A DNA stretch of 28,202 nt. Origin: an uncultured Clostridium sp. (lineage in GTDB: Bacteria; Bacillota; Clostridia; TANB77; CAG-508). The stretch is taken from NCBI GenBank assembly GCA_900553125.1, contig USCB01000022.1:1-28202 (forward strand), in the 5' to 3' direction. Below are positions 1 through 6,481 of the stretch, piece after piece. Every line of letters starts with the position of its first letter. Positions within the stretch are counted from its first letter, which is position 1. The notes under the pieces are model-generated. The model saw only the letters and a program-made list of their open reading frames with translations, was not told the DNA's origin and did no database searches. Made by a program: the position numbers and the translations under genes.

Positions 1-53
1 ATTATAAATTAAATATATATTTTTGTATAATGTGCGATTTTAAATTTAAAATA

Positions 54-239
54 TTATTTTATTTCTTCATCTATTATATTTCTTTTTGCAACTGTTTGTC
101 CATAGGCATTTACTACTTCTGCAAAATACTCATTTTTTCCTCTTACATCTATAATTGTCGCTCTATTTCCATCTTTTAATTCTACTACATTTTTATAATT
201 CTTTCCTTTTGATTTTTTGCAACAAAAAAGAGATATTGA
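54..239 (-). pseudogene. Start-less coding remnant, about 61 codons
   Basis: An open frame on the minus strand runs from just after an in-frame stop (240-242) to a TAA at 54-56. It reads like real protein in its last 50 residues (for example ELKDGNRATIIDVRG and AEVVNAYGQTVAKR). No ATG, GTG or TTG lies in frame, and the open frame begins inside the terminator hairpin of the preceding operon. I do not recognise a family. It is best read as the 3' end of a gene whose 5' part has been lost. An unusual start codon cannot be excluded. Confidence 0.4.
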
Positions 240-255
240 TTAAATTCAATACCTC
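223..255 (-). terminator. Intrinsic terminator of the Nudix operon
   Basis: On the minus strand a 10-bp stem (246-255 paired with 230-239, one G-U pair) with a 6-nt loop is followed by a T run at 223-229. It lies about 70 bp downstream of the stop of the deoxyribosyltransferase-like gene and should end that transcript. Confidence 0.7.
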
Positions 256-324
256 GTAATTTTTTTCATTTACTTATTTTAATGTTGCTAAAGTAATTTG
301 ATTTACTTATTGTAATTTGTTGCT

Positions 325-633
325 CTACTTTTTTTCGATTAAATCGGTATAATATATAATTTCTTTACCTAATTTTTTTGCATAATCTATTTCTAAATTT
401 GTACTTTTTCCAATATAATTATTTATATTTACTACTAATATAGCATCTGATAATTCTATCCTTTTAAAATGTGCTTCTTTCATTTTTATTAATTGTTCTT
501 TAGCTATCTCAATTTTCTCTGATACAGAATATACTGGGGTAAGAATACAATAGCCTTCTAATGCCAATTTTTCTGCAACTGTCATCATCTCTTTTTGAAA
601 TTTTAAACTTCCACATAATGTTACTATTTTCAC
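325..633 (-). CDS. Nucleoside 2-deoxyribosyltransferase-like protein
   Basis: A 102-residue protein if it starts at the GTG at 631-633. That start is chosen because a GGAGGT site (640-645) sits 6 nt upstream; the longer frame would overlap the Nudix gene. The N-terminus MKIVTLCGSLKF carries the G-S nucleotide-binding turn of the nucleoside 2-deoxyribosyltransferase / DUF4406-like Rossmann fold. Near the C-terminus a D (LSDAILVVN) is followed by GKSTNLEIDYA, whose Glu81 aligns with the family's catalytic nucleophile. Enzymes of this fold cleave or exchange the N-glycosidic bond of deoxynucleosides or their monophosphates. The substrate cannot be told from sequence. It is the last gene of a three-gene unit with two Nudix-containing proteins, consistent with handling of non-standard nucleotides. 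Confidence 0.75.
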   Translation of the reverse strand: MKIVTLCGSLKFQKEMMTVAEKLALEGYCILTPVYSVSEKIEIAKEQLIKMKEAHFKRIELSDAILVVNINNYIGKSTNLEIDYAKKLGKEIIYYTDLIEKK

Positions 634-652
634 ATCAATACCTCCATACATT

Positions 653-1078
653 CTAATATTTATCAATATCTGTTCCACTTCTCAAATAAACTTTTATCTG
701 TCTTATTATATGTGGTATATTATAGTTTCCTGCAAATTTAGAATTATCCAATAATTCTTCGTTTATAGTTACCCATTCTAATTTATTTTTTTCTTCTACC
801 AAAGTTACTTCATGCTTTAAAATTCCATAGTAAACTTGTAAATTATTTTCATATTTAAAATAATTTAAATCCATGAAATGATCTAGTTTTATATCTTTTG
901 TTGATATTCCTGTTTCCTCATATAATTCTCTATATGCTGCATCATCATTAGACTCATTTCTTTCTACTTTACCACCCACAAAATTATATAATCCCTTATA
1001 TGGTTCTTTTTCTCTAATGCAAAAAAGAGTTTTGGTCAAATCTTCATTAAATACAACTATTAAATTAAATTTTCGCAT
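653..1078 (-). CDS. Nudix hydrolase (MutT-like)
   Basis: A 141-residue cytoplasmic protein with an intact Nudix box: G36-x5-E42-x7-R50-E51-L52-x-E54-E55-x-G57-I58. The Glu cluster binds the divalent metal that hydrolyses a nucleoside diphosphate linked to another group. The rest of the short protein is the usual beta-sandwich, with no extra domain. MutT/8-oxo-dGTPase-like or other NTP substrates are possible; the sequence does not decide. An AGGGAG site precedes the ATG. It lies 21 bp after the ASCH-Nudix gene and 19 bp before the deoxyribosyltransferase-like gene, so the three are probably one transcript. Confidence 0.85.
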   Translation of the reverse strand: MRKFNLIVVFNEDLTKTLFCIREKEPYKGLYNFVGGKVERNESNDDAAYRELYEETGISTKDIKLDHFMDLNYFKYENNLQVYYGILKHEVTLVEEKNKLEWVTINEELLDNSKFAGNYNIPHIIRQIKVYLRSGTDIDKY

Positions 1079-1099
1079 AATTTTATCTCCCTTATTTTA

Positions 1100-2005
1100 T
1101 TAGATATGTTTAATAATTCCATCTTTTTTCATTTTATCAATTATTTTTGCATAAACTCTATCTCGTACCCATGGTTCAGATGATGACTCCAATATTTTAT
1201 CAATTGGTACCCACTTTACGCCACTATTTTCATCTTCTTTTATATGTATTTTTTCATTTTCATCAGCCTCTAATAAATATGTAACATTAAGATGAACATG
1301 TGAACCTACATATTTTTCTCTTTTCTCATGACCATTTACATTAATTAATTCTAGTGAATAAATATCTTTAGAAATTGGGACAACCTTTTTTATTCCTGTT
1401 TCTTCTTTTGCTTCTTTCATAGCAACATATAAAAGATCACTATCTCCATCACTATGTCCTCCTACCCATGCCCAAGAATTATATATTCTATGATATGCCA
1501 TTAGAATTTTTGATCTGTCTTTATTAAGTACAAATGCTGAACTAGTGAAATGTCCATATTCGTTTTGTCTTGTTAATACATCATCAAAATCTTTAATATA
1601 ATTTAGCATTATTTTCTTATCAACTTCTTCTTGTTCATTATATGGAATAAATTTTTCAATATTATTCCTTAAACTATCTACATTAATTTTTATTTTGATG
1701 CCTAAAACTCCATATTCTTTCTCTTTTTCGTGTGAATAGTATTTTTCCATTGATTTAGTTCTTCTATTTATTTCATATTTATCAGTATATAGTTCTCTAA
1801 ACAGATTTTCGAAAGTATCTTCTCTATATAATTCAGTAACATCAACTAACAACTTTTCCTGTAAATCTGGTAATTTTGAAAATTCTATCTGGTCTCCAAT
1901 TTTTATTTGTTGTCTTTTTTCATCATATAATCTAAATTCAATTGTTTTTGTTCCATTTTTTATTCTTTCAAATGGGCTTTCATTTAATTTCATTTTATGT
2001 ATCAT
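1100..2005 (-). CDS. ASCH domain-Nudix hydrolase fusion
   Basis: A 301-residue two-domain protein. Residues 1-107 look like an ASCH (PUA-like) domain: the segment IKNGTKTIEFRLYDEKR followed by IKIGDQIEF is the typical G-K-T-x-E-x-R start and G-D strand. ASCH domains are thought to bind RNA or modified nucleosides. Residues about 125-301 are a Nudix fold. Its box starts at G183 and keeps K197-E198 and E201-E202-x-G204-I205, but the first Glu of the box is Ser189 or a neighbouring Asp and the usual Arg is Lys, so catalysis may be altered. An AAAGGAGAG site precedes the ATG, with a candidate promoter at 2136-2165. It is the first gene of the unit. Confidence 0.8.
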   Translation of the reverse strand: MIHKMKLNESPFERIKNGTKTIEFRLYDEKRQQIKIGDQIEFSKLPDLQEKLLVDVTELYREDTFENLFRELYTDKYEINRRTKSMEKYYSHEKEKEYGVLGIKIKINVDSLRNNIEKFIPYNEQEEVDKKIMLNYIKDFDDVLTRQNEYGHFTSSAFVLNKDRSKILMAYHRIYNSWAWVGGHSDGDSDLLYVAMKEAKEETGIKKVVPISKDIYSLELINVNGHEKREKYVGSHVHLNVTYLLEADENEKIHIKEDENSGVKWVPIDKILESSSEPWVRDRVYAKIIDKMKKDGIIKHI

Positions 2006-2321
2006 ATATGTCTCTCCTTTATTTTTTACTTGTATTTTGTTTAAAAATTAAGATTCAATCTCAGCGACAACTTACTGTTTCTACTGCCAACATAATATCA
2101 TAAAACCTTTTATTTATCAAATATACCAAGAGCAAATATTACATTAACCTAATATCTATTGTCAAAAACTATAATAAATGTTTACATAAACAAAAAAAGA
2201 TGCTTCCATTAACTAAAAACACCTTTTTGTTCATTATAATATAAAATTGTAATTTATTTTTATAATTTATCTATTTTTACTTAATATAAACTTGTAGTTT
2301 GTCTCTACTTATAGCTATTTA
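2006..2321. other. 316-bp intergenic region
   Basis: No coding frame of note on either strand. It holds the candidate promoter of the ASCH-Nudix operon (2136-2165). No convincing terminator for the superoxide reductase gene and no riboswitch-like fold was seen. Confidence 0.5.
2136..2165 (-). promoter_or_regulatory. Candidate sigma-A promoter of the ASCH-Nudix operon
   Basis: A perfect TTGACA -35 box (2160-2165) and a TAATAT -10 box (2136-2141) are 18 bp apart on the minus strand. This predicts a leader of about 120 nt. Confidence 0.45.
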
Positions 2322-2702
2322 CTATTTTATTGTCGTCTTCCATAATCCATGTTTGTTGCAATAAGCATATAATGTTGCACCAGATATATATGGAAATCGA
2401 GTTTCCGTTTTTTGCTCTGGATATAATCTTACATGAGTTGTTCTATTTTCTGATACTTGTGCAATCCACATTATATAATGTTCCTTTTCCATTGGGTGTT
2501 CTACTTCTCCAACACTTACTACTATTTCATCTCCTACTTTTTTATATATTGGTATATGTTTTTCCGTTGATGCATCTGTAGTATTGGCTTTCATTTCTTC
2601 AATTCTTCTACCACAACAAGTTATATGTTGTACATCTCCATCAATTAATTCTATTATATTGTCACATATTGGACATTTTAAAAATTTTGCATTTTCTTTC
2701 AT
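2322..2702 (-). CDS. dfx: Desulfoferrodoxin-type superoxide reductase
   Basis: A 126-residue two-iron superoxide reductase, which reduces superoxide to peroxide in anaerobes using electrons from rubredoxin. The N-terminal desulforedoxin-like centre has all four Cys (C10, C13, C29, C30). The catalytic domain has the family's E47-K48-H49 motif, H69, H75, C115 and H118, which supply the Fe(His)4Cys site and the second-sphere Glu/Lys. All key residues are intact at the expected spacing, so it should be active. AAAGGAGG precedes the ATG, and a TATAAT (2726-2731) lies in the 46-bp gap to the upstream DUF3781 gene, so it may have its own promoter or be co-transcribed. Confidence 0.95.
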   Translation of the reverse strand: MKENAKFLKCPICDNIIELIDGDVQHITCCGRRIEEMKANTTDASTEKHIPIYKKVGDEIVVSVGEVEHPMEKEHYIMWIAQVSENRTTHVRLYPEQKTETRFPYISGATLYAYCNKHGLWKTTIK

Positions 2703-2748
2703 TTAAAATTCCTCCTTTTATTAATATTATACTTATTTAAATTGTAAT

Positions 2749-2997
2749 TTATCTCTTGATATGTTCTGTTATAATTGTGTAACTATATGAATTTATAGTA
2801 ATTATTATATTTTCTATTTCACAATACCAATTCTTGCCTTGTTTATATATATTGCAATTCTTATCTAAAACTTTACTTTTACAATATTTTACTACATCAT
2901 TTGTATTTAATTTTAGGTTTTTTATAATTCTATCAATACCCATTTCAGTAGTATGCACTTTACTTATATTATCAAGTAATATTTGTTTATCTTCCAT
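2749..2997 (-). CDS. DUF3781 family protein
   Basis: An 82-residue protein matching the DUF3781 pattern as I know it: LLDNISKVHTTEMGIDRI at the start, DVVKYCKSKVLD in the middle, and KNWYCEIENIIITINSYSYT with TIITEH at the end. No function is established for the family. It is small, soluble and has no signal peptide. GAGGAG lies 8 nt before the ATG. It is upstream of the superoxide reductase on the same strand (46 bp), so the two may share a transcript. Confidence 0.8.
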   Translation of the reverse strand: MEDKQILLDNISKVHTTEMGIDRIIKNLKLNTNDVVKYCKSKVLDKNCNIYKQGKNWYCEIENIIITINSYSYTIITEHIKR

Positions 2998-3086
2998 AAC
3001 TTAATCTCCTCAAAAAATTACTATTTTTTATTGTCATCCATTTTTTATTCCTACATATTAATAAAGCGAAGTTCACTTTTAAGTTA

Positions 3087-3296
3087 TTATTTATTTATTT
3101 TATATCTTGTACTTGGCCCGTTTCCGATTTTAACCAAAACACCATTTTCAACTAATTTATTTAATATTGTTGAGGTAGTTGTCTTTTCTTTATTAATTAT
3201 TGCTTGAACATTAATCCTTGTTATAGAACCATTTTTTTCAATATATTTTATAATTATATCCATATCACCTTTACTATTATATTGATTCATTCTCAT
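3087..3296 (-). CDS. Small winged-helix DNA-binding protein
   Basis: A 69-residue protein that is one winged-helix unit: a recognition-helix region (TTTSTILNKLVENGVL) followed by a wing (KIGNGPSTRYKI). This looks like the C-terminal domain of AAA/AlbA-type ATP-binding proteins or a minimal MarR-like regulator. No strong ribosome binding site precedes the first ATG; an internal ATG (residue 12) has AAAGGTG just upstream and may be the true start. It could be a stand-alone regulator or the surviving tail of a larger decayed gene. It is followed by 89 bp and then the DUF3781 gene on the same strand. Confidence 0.6.
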   Translation of the reverse strand: MRMNQYNSKGDMDIIIKYIEKNGSITRINVQAIINKEKTTTSTILNKLVENGVLVKIGNGPSTRYKINK

Positions 3297-3535
3297 TCAT
3301 ACTACTTACATCCATCTTCAATCGTTCAACTATAGTATAACACTTTTATTATAAACTATACAAGATATATTTTAAATTTTTGCATTTTTCAATGCTCCAA
3401 GTTGGTCGTATTACTTTGATTTTGTGCAATGTTATGTGTTAAAATGCACATTGTAATCTTACAACATCATTTTTATACATTTTCCATCTTTAGTTATATA
3501 ACAATGAATTAAATATTTCGATATATAATGAAATA

Positions 3536-4411
3536 TTATTCAACTTTTTTCATAAATTCCGAAATACTTGTATTCCCCGAAATTCTAACCCTAGGCAATT
3601 CATATTTAGAGCTCCCCTTTTTAACTCTTCCACCCTTAGTTGTAAAAGCTAATTTGTATCCATTTTCTTTTAATACTTTAATATCTAAATCATTATACTG
3701 TCCAAAAGGATAGCAAAAAATATCTGCTCCTCCTAGTACATCTCTTGATAATAAAATATCATCTCTTATTTTATCATAATCCCAAGAAAGCATTACTCCC
3801 TTACCATTACTACCCGCCTTATGCATATCATAAGAATGAGATTGGTAGCTTACATATTCTTGTTTATCATTTGCCCTATTTCCATACCAATATGTTATTA
3901 CAAAAGACGTTGTAGGAATTTTATATTTTTGAATAATTGGTACTGCAAGTTCGAAAAATGATGGATCTCCATCATCAACTGTTATGACAATGCTTTTTTC
4001 AGGTAATTCTTGTTTTCCATCAATATAATTTTCTACTTGTTCCCAAGTTGGAAAATAAAAGTCATTTTCTGCTAAATATTTCATTTGTTCCTCAAAATTT
4101 GATATTTCTATCCAATTTCCATCTTTTCCAGAATCTTTTGATTTATCATAGAAAAAATGGTACATAAGTACTGGTAAACCATCTTCACTTAATTTTTTTC
4201 CTGTTTGCAATTTTTGTTCTAATACAAAATTTTCATCTTCTTTATTTTGATTGTCATTTGATACTTGTTCAGTTGTCTGTGCTTGTTCATCTATTTCAGT
4301 ATCTTCATTTTTGCTTGATTTTTTATTTAATTTTATTATTGATACAATAATTATTGCAATTATTAAGAATAAAATCAAAACACGTTTTTTATTTATTTTC
4401 TTCTTTTTCAT
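3536..4411 (-). CDS. Membrane-anchored polysaccharide deacetylase
   Basis: A 291-residue NodB-homology (CE4) protein. A basic N-terminus and one hydrophobic segment (about 10-27) suggest an uncleaved anchor or signal peptide, followed by a polar linker to about 70. The catalytic domain has VLMYHFF (81-87), motif 1 TVDDGD with D146/D147, motif 2 H192-S-Y-D-M-H197 (metal ligands), motif 3 CYPFG (233-237) and the R274 region. These proteins remove acetyl groups from peptidoglycan or other surface glycans outside the cell. Motif 1 has Val for the usual Phe (TFDDG), a small departure. AGGAGG precedes the ATG. It diverges from the recombinase gene. Confidence 0.9.
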   Translation of the reverse strand: MKKKKINKKRVLILFLIIAIIIVSIIKLNKKSSKNEDTEIDEQAQTTEQVSNDNQNKEDENFVLEQKLQTGKKLSEDGLPVLMYHFFYDKSKDSGKDGNWIEISNFEEQMKYLAENDFYFPTWEQVENYIDGKQELPEKSIVITVDDGDPSFFELAVPIIQKYKIPTTSFVITYWYGNRANDKQEYVSYQSHSYDMHKAGSNGKGVMLSWDYDKIRDDILLSRDVLGGADIFCYPFGQYNDLDIKVLKENGYKLAFTTKGGRVKKGSSKYELPRVRISGNTSISEFMKKVE

Positions 4412-4436
4412 TTATTGTTCCTCCTATTTTGTTTTT

Positions 4437-4465
4437 ATGCTACCACATTAATCAAAATATTTCAA
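4437..4465 (-). promoter_or_regulatory. Candidate promoter of the deacetylase gene
   Basis: TTGAAA (-35, 4460-4465) and TAGCAT (-10, 4437-4442) are separated by 17 bp on the minus strand, ending about 25 bp before the ATG. Confidence 0.4.
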
Positions 4466-4509
4466 TACAAAATATTATTTTAGTATAAACAAATATTTGT
4501 TAATATTAA

Positions 4510-4538
4510 TTGACTTTTAAACTATCAAAATATATAAT
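4510..4538 (+). promoter_or_regulatory. Sigma-A promoter of the tyrosine recombinase gene
   Basis: TTGACT (4510-4515) and TATAAT (4533-4538) with a 17-bp spacer, 30 bp before the ATG. It is near consensus, so the gene is probably constitutively transcribed. Confidence 0.65.
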
Positions 4539-4568
4539 ACATTTATCAATGAAACGGAGGAAAAAGTA

Positions 4569-5549
4569 ATGATTTCACGAGAAAAAAATCCTGATTATTT
4601 AAATAGTTTTTTAGATTATATGGTAACAATTCAAAATAAATCACCAAATACAGTAAAAGAGTATAACTATGATTTAGCAACTTTTTTAAAATTTATAAAA
4701 ATGCATTTTCATTTAACAAATGAAACAGAATTAGATAAAATCGATTATGATGATGTTTCTTTAGATACAATAAAAAAGATAAAATTAGATGATTTGCATT
4801 CTTTTCTTGCATATTTAACAACAAATTTTAATAGTAAGGCCTCAACTAGGTCAAGAAAAGTATCGAGTTTGCGAGTATTTTTTAATTATTTGTGTGTAAA
4901 AAATATAATAGAAATAAATCCTTCTCAAAATTTAGAAACTCCAAAATTAGATAAGAGGCTTCCTAAGTATTTGACATTAGAGCAAAGCAAAAAATTGCTT
5001 GAAGTGTCTGATAACGAAGATAATAGAAACAATGAACGAGACCACGCTATTACTACCCTATTTTTAAACTGTGGTATGCGTTTATCGGAACTTGTAGGAA
5101 TTAATATTAAAGATATCAATTTTGAAGAATGTCAAATGAATGTTATTGGTAAAGGTAATAAAGAAAGAACAATATATTTAAACAAAGCTTGTATAAAAGC
5201 TATAAATGATTACATAGCTGTAAGACCTAAAACAGGTGTAAAAAAAGACACTAAAGATTCGGAAAAAGCTTTATTTTTAAGTGAAAGACGTCAAAGAATT
5301 GGAAAACGTACTGTCCAAGAAATTATATATAAAGAATTACGTTTAGCTGGTATTGATTCAGCGAAATATTCTGTACATAAATTGCGTCATACTGCAGCCA
5401 CTCTTATGTATCAATATGGAGGTGTCGATATTAGAGCCTTGCAAGAGCTTTTGGGACACGAAAGTATTTCTACTACTGAGATTTATACTCATGTAAGTAA
5501 TGAACAGGTTAGAAATGCGGTTGAAAGAAACCCTTTGGCTGATTTGTAA
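4569..5549 (+). CDS. Tyrosine recombinase, XerC/XerD type
   Basis: A 326-residue site-specific recombinase. Residues about 10-115 form the SAM-like core-binding domain and about 130-320 the catalytic domain. All catalytic residues are visible: R171 (GMRLSELVG), K195 (IGKGNKER), H270-x-x-R273 (HKLRHTAATL), H297 (LLGHESISTT) and the nucleophile Y306 (IYTHV). Size and layout match XerC/XerD, which resolve chromosome dimers at dif, more than phage integrases. XerC and XerD cannot be told apart here. CGGAGG precedes the ATG. No mobile-element genes flank it, but a 56-bp perfect palindrome starts at the base after its stop codon. Confidence 0.9.
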   Translation: MISREKNPDYLNSFLDYMVTIQNKSPNTVKEYNYDLATFLKFIKMHFHLTNETELDKIDYDDVSLDTIKKIKLDDLHSFLAYLTTNFNSKASTRSRKVSSLRVFFNYLCVKNIIEINPSQNLETPKLDKRLPKYLTLEQSKKLLEVSDNEDNRNNERDHAITTLFLNCGMRLSELVGINIKDINFEECQMNVIGKGNKERTIYLNKACIKAINDYIAVRPKTGVKKDTKDSEKALFLSERRQRIGKRTVQEIIYKELRLAGIDSAKYSVHKLRHTAATLMYQYGGVDIRALQELLGHESISTTEIYTHVSNEQVRNAVERNPLADL

Positions 5550-5605
5550 TTTTTCTGATTTGGTACGGTTCTTTTCGCGAAAAGAACCGTACCAAATCAG
5601 AAAAA
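5550..5605. repeat. 56-bp perfect palindrome (GGTTCTTTT family, copy A)
   Basis: Each base from 5550 to 5577 pairs with its partner from 5605 back to 5578: a 28-bp perfect inverted repeat with no spacer, centred on CGCG. The arm reads TTTTTCTGATTTGG then TACGGTTCTTTTCG. It begins right after the recombinase stop and ends 7 bp before the stop of the convergent CmpB-like gene. The outer T and A runs would let it act as a terminator in both directions. It shares its GGTTCTTTT core with copies at 8270-8314 and 9044-9083. Confidence 0.9.
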
Positions 5606-5612
5606 CGTCCTA

Positions 5613-6461
5613 TTATTTTTCTTCTTCACCAAACTTACAATAATAAGTTCTTAATTCTGGATATAATTCACTAACTCTAATAATATTTCCATTAGAATCT
5701 TCAACTGTAAGTCTTGGAAATATCATAAGCATTTTTTCATTATTAAAAAATTTATTAATTATTTTAACAAGTAATTCATTACTATAAATATCCTCGTAAG
5801 CTTCATCTATATAAACCTGATTTTTCACCTCTATTCCCTTCTCTTTTACAGTTCTAATTGTGAAAAATGACAAAGCAAATGCAGTTGATACACAATCAAC
5901 AAACATAAATATTGTGCACAATACAACAAATATTTGTAATAAGTTTGTTGAGATTTTACTTTTTATATAATTTATTAACCTGTCTACTTTTGGATTTACA
6001 GATATCATTAAATATAATCCTAAAAAGCCCCAAAAGATGGAATATAATAAGCAGATTCTGCCATTTATATTAAATGGCATCTTAGAATAATCCCACCATT
6101 TTAGATGTAAAATCATTTCCCCTATCCAACTCACTAAATATTCGGTAATAGAACCAACTATACATCCACCAACAAACAGAGTATTGTAATTCTTTTTGAA
6201 GTATTGCAAAAATAAAATCATTATAATTGCTCCAATACCATATATTGCACAAAATGGTCCGTAAAGGAAGCTCTGTCTGCTTTCAAGTGTTCCATATTTT
6301 GCTATTCCAAATAAAGTTTCTACAATAAAACCTATTACACTGTATATTATAAAATAAGCAAATAATCTCCAAGAAGTAATTCCCAGTATTTTAATATGTT
6401 TCTTTTCATTTATTGTTTCATTTTTTTGTTCAATTTCTTCTTTTTCTAAAACTTGTTCCAT
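5613..6461 (-). CDS. CmpB-like multi-pass membrane protein (putative ABC transporter permease)
   Basis: A 282-residue integral membrane protein of the family usually named putative ABC transporter permease (CmpB type). Family marks are FLYGPFCAIYGIGA in the second membrane region, then HLKWWDYS, PFNINGRICL and FWGFLGLYLM. About six hydrophobic segments lie between residues 30 and 200; the last 80 residues are soluble. No ATPase partner is nearby, and the transporter role is a name only. It starts 20 bp after the pepF stop with an AGGGGA site, so the two are probably co-transcribed. Transcription would end at the 5550-5605 palindrome. Confidence 0.8.
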   Translation of the reverse strand: MEQVLEKEEIEQKNETINEKKHIKILGITSWRLFAYFIIYSVIGFIVETLFGIAKYGTLESRQSFLYGPFCAIYGIGAIIMILFLQYFKKNYNTLFVGGCIVGSITEYLVSWIGEMILHLKWWDYSKMPFNINGRICLLYSIFWGFLGLYLMISVNPKVDRLINYIKSKISTNLLQIFVVLCTIFMFVDCVSTAFALSFFTIRTVKEKGIEVKNQVYIDEAYEDIYSNELLVKIINKFFNNEKMLMIFPRLTVEDSNGNIIRVSELYPELRTYYCKFGEEEK

Positions 6462-6481
6462 ATACTATCCCCTATTACAAA

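Noticed and set aside
2006..2321. Possible riboswitch or small RNA in the 316-bp gap
   Set aside because: No conserved riboswitch core or strong nested helices could be found by eye; only a promoter is supported.
3024..3050. Mini-ORF (MDDNKK) upstream of the DUF3781 gene
   Set aside because: Six codons with only a weak ribosome binding site in AT-rich DNA; nothing suggests attenuation.
3425..3456. Short inverted repeat CAATGT/ACATTG between the winged-helix and deacetylase genes
   Set aside because: Only 6 bp with a long AT-rich centre and no nearby promoter in a fitting position; expected by chance.
5550..5605. Palindrome as a dif or phage attachment site for the adjacent recombinase
   Set aside because: Xer sites are about 28 bp with two different half-sites and a 6-bp centre; this is 56 bp, fully symmetric and related to two other intergenic copies, so a repeat family or terminator is the better reading.
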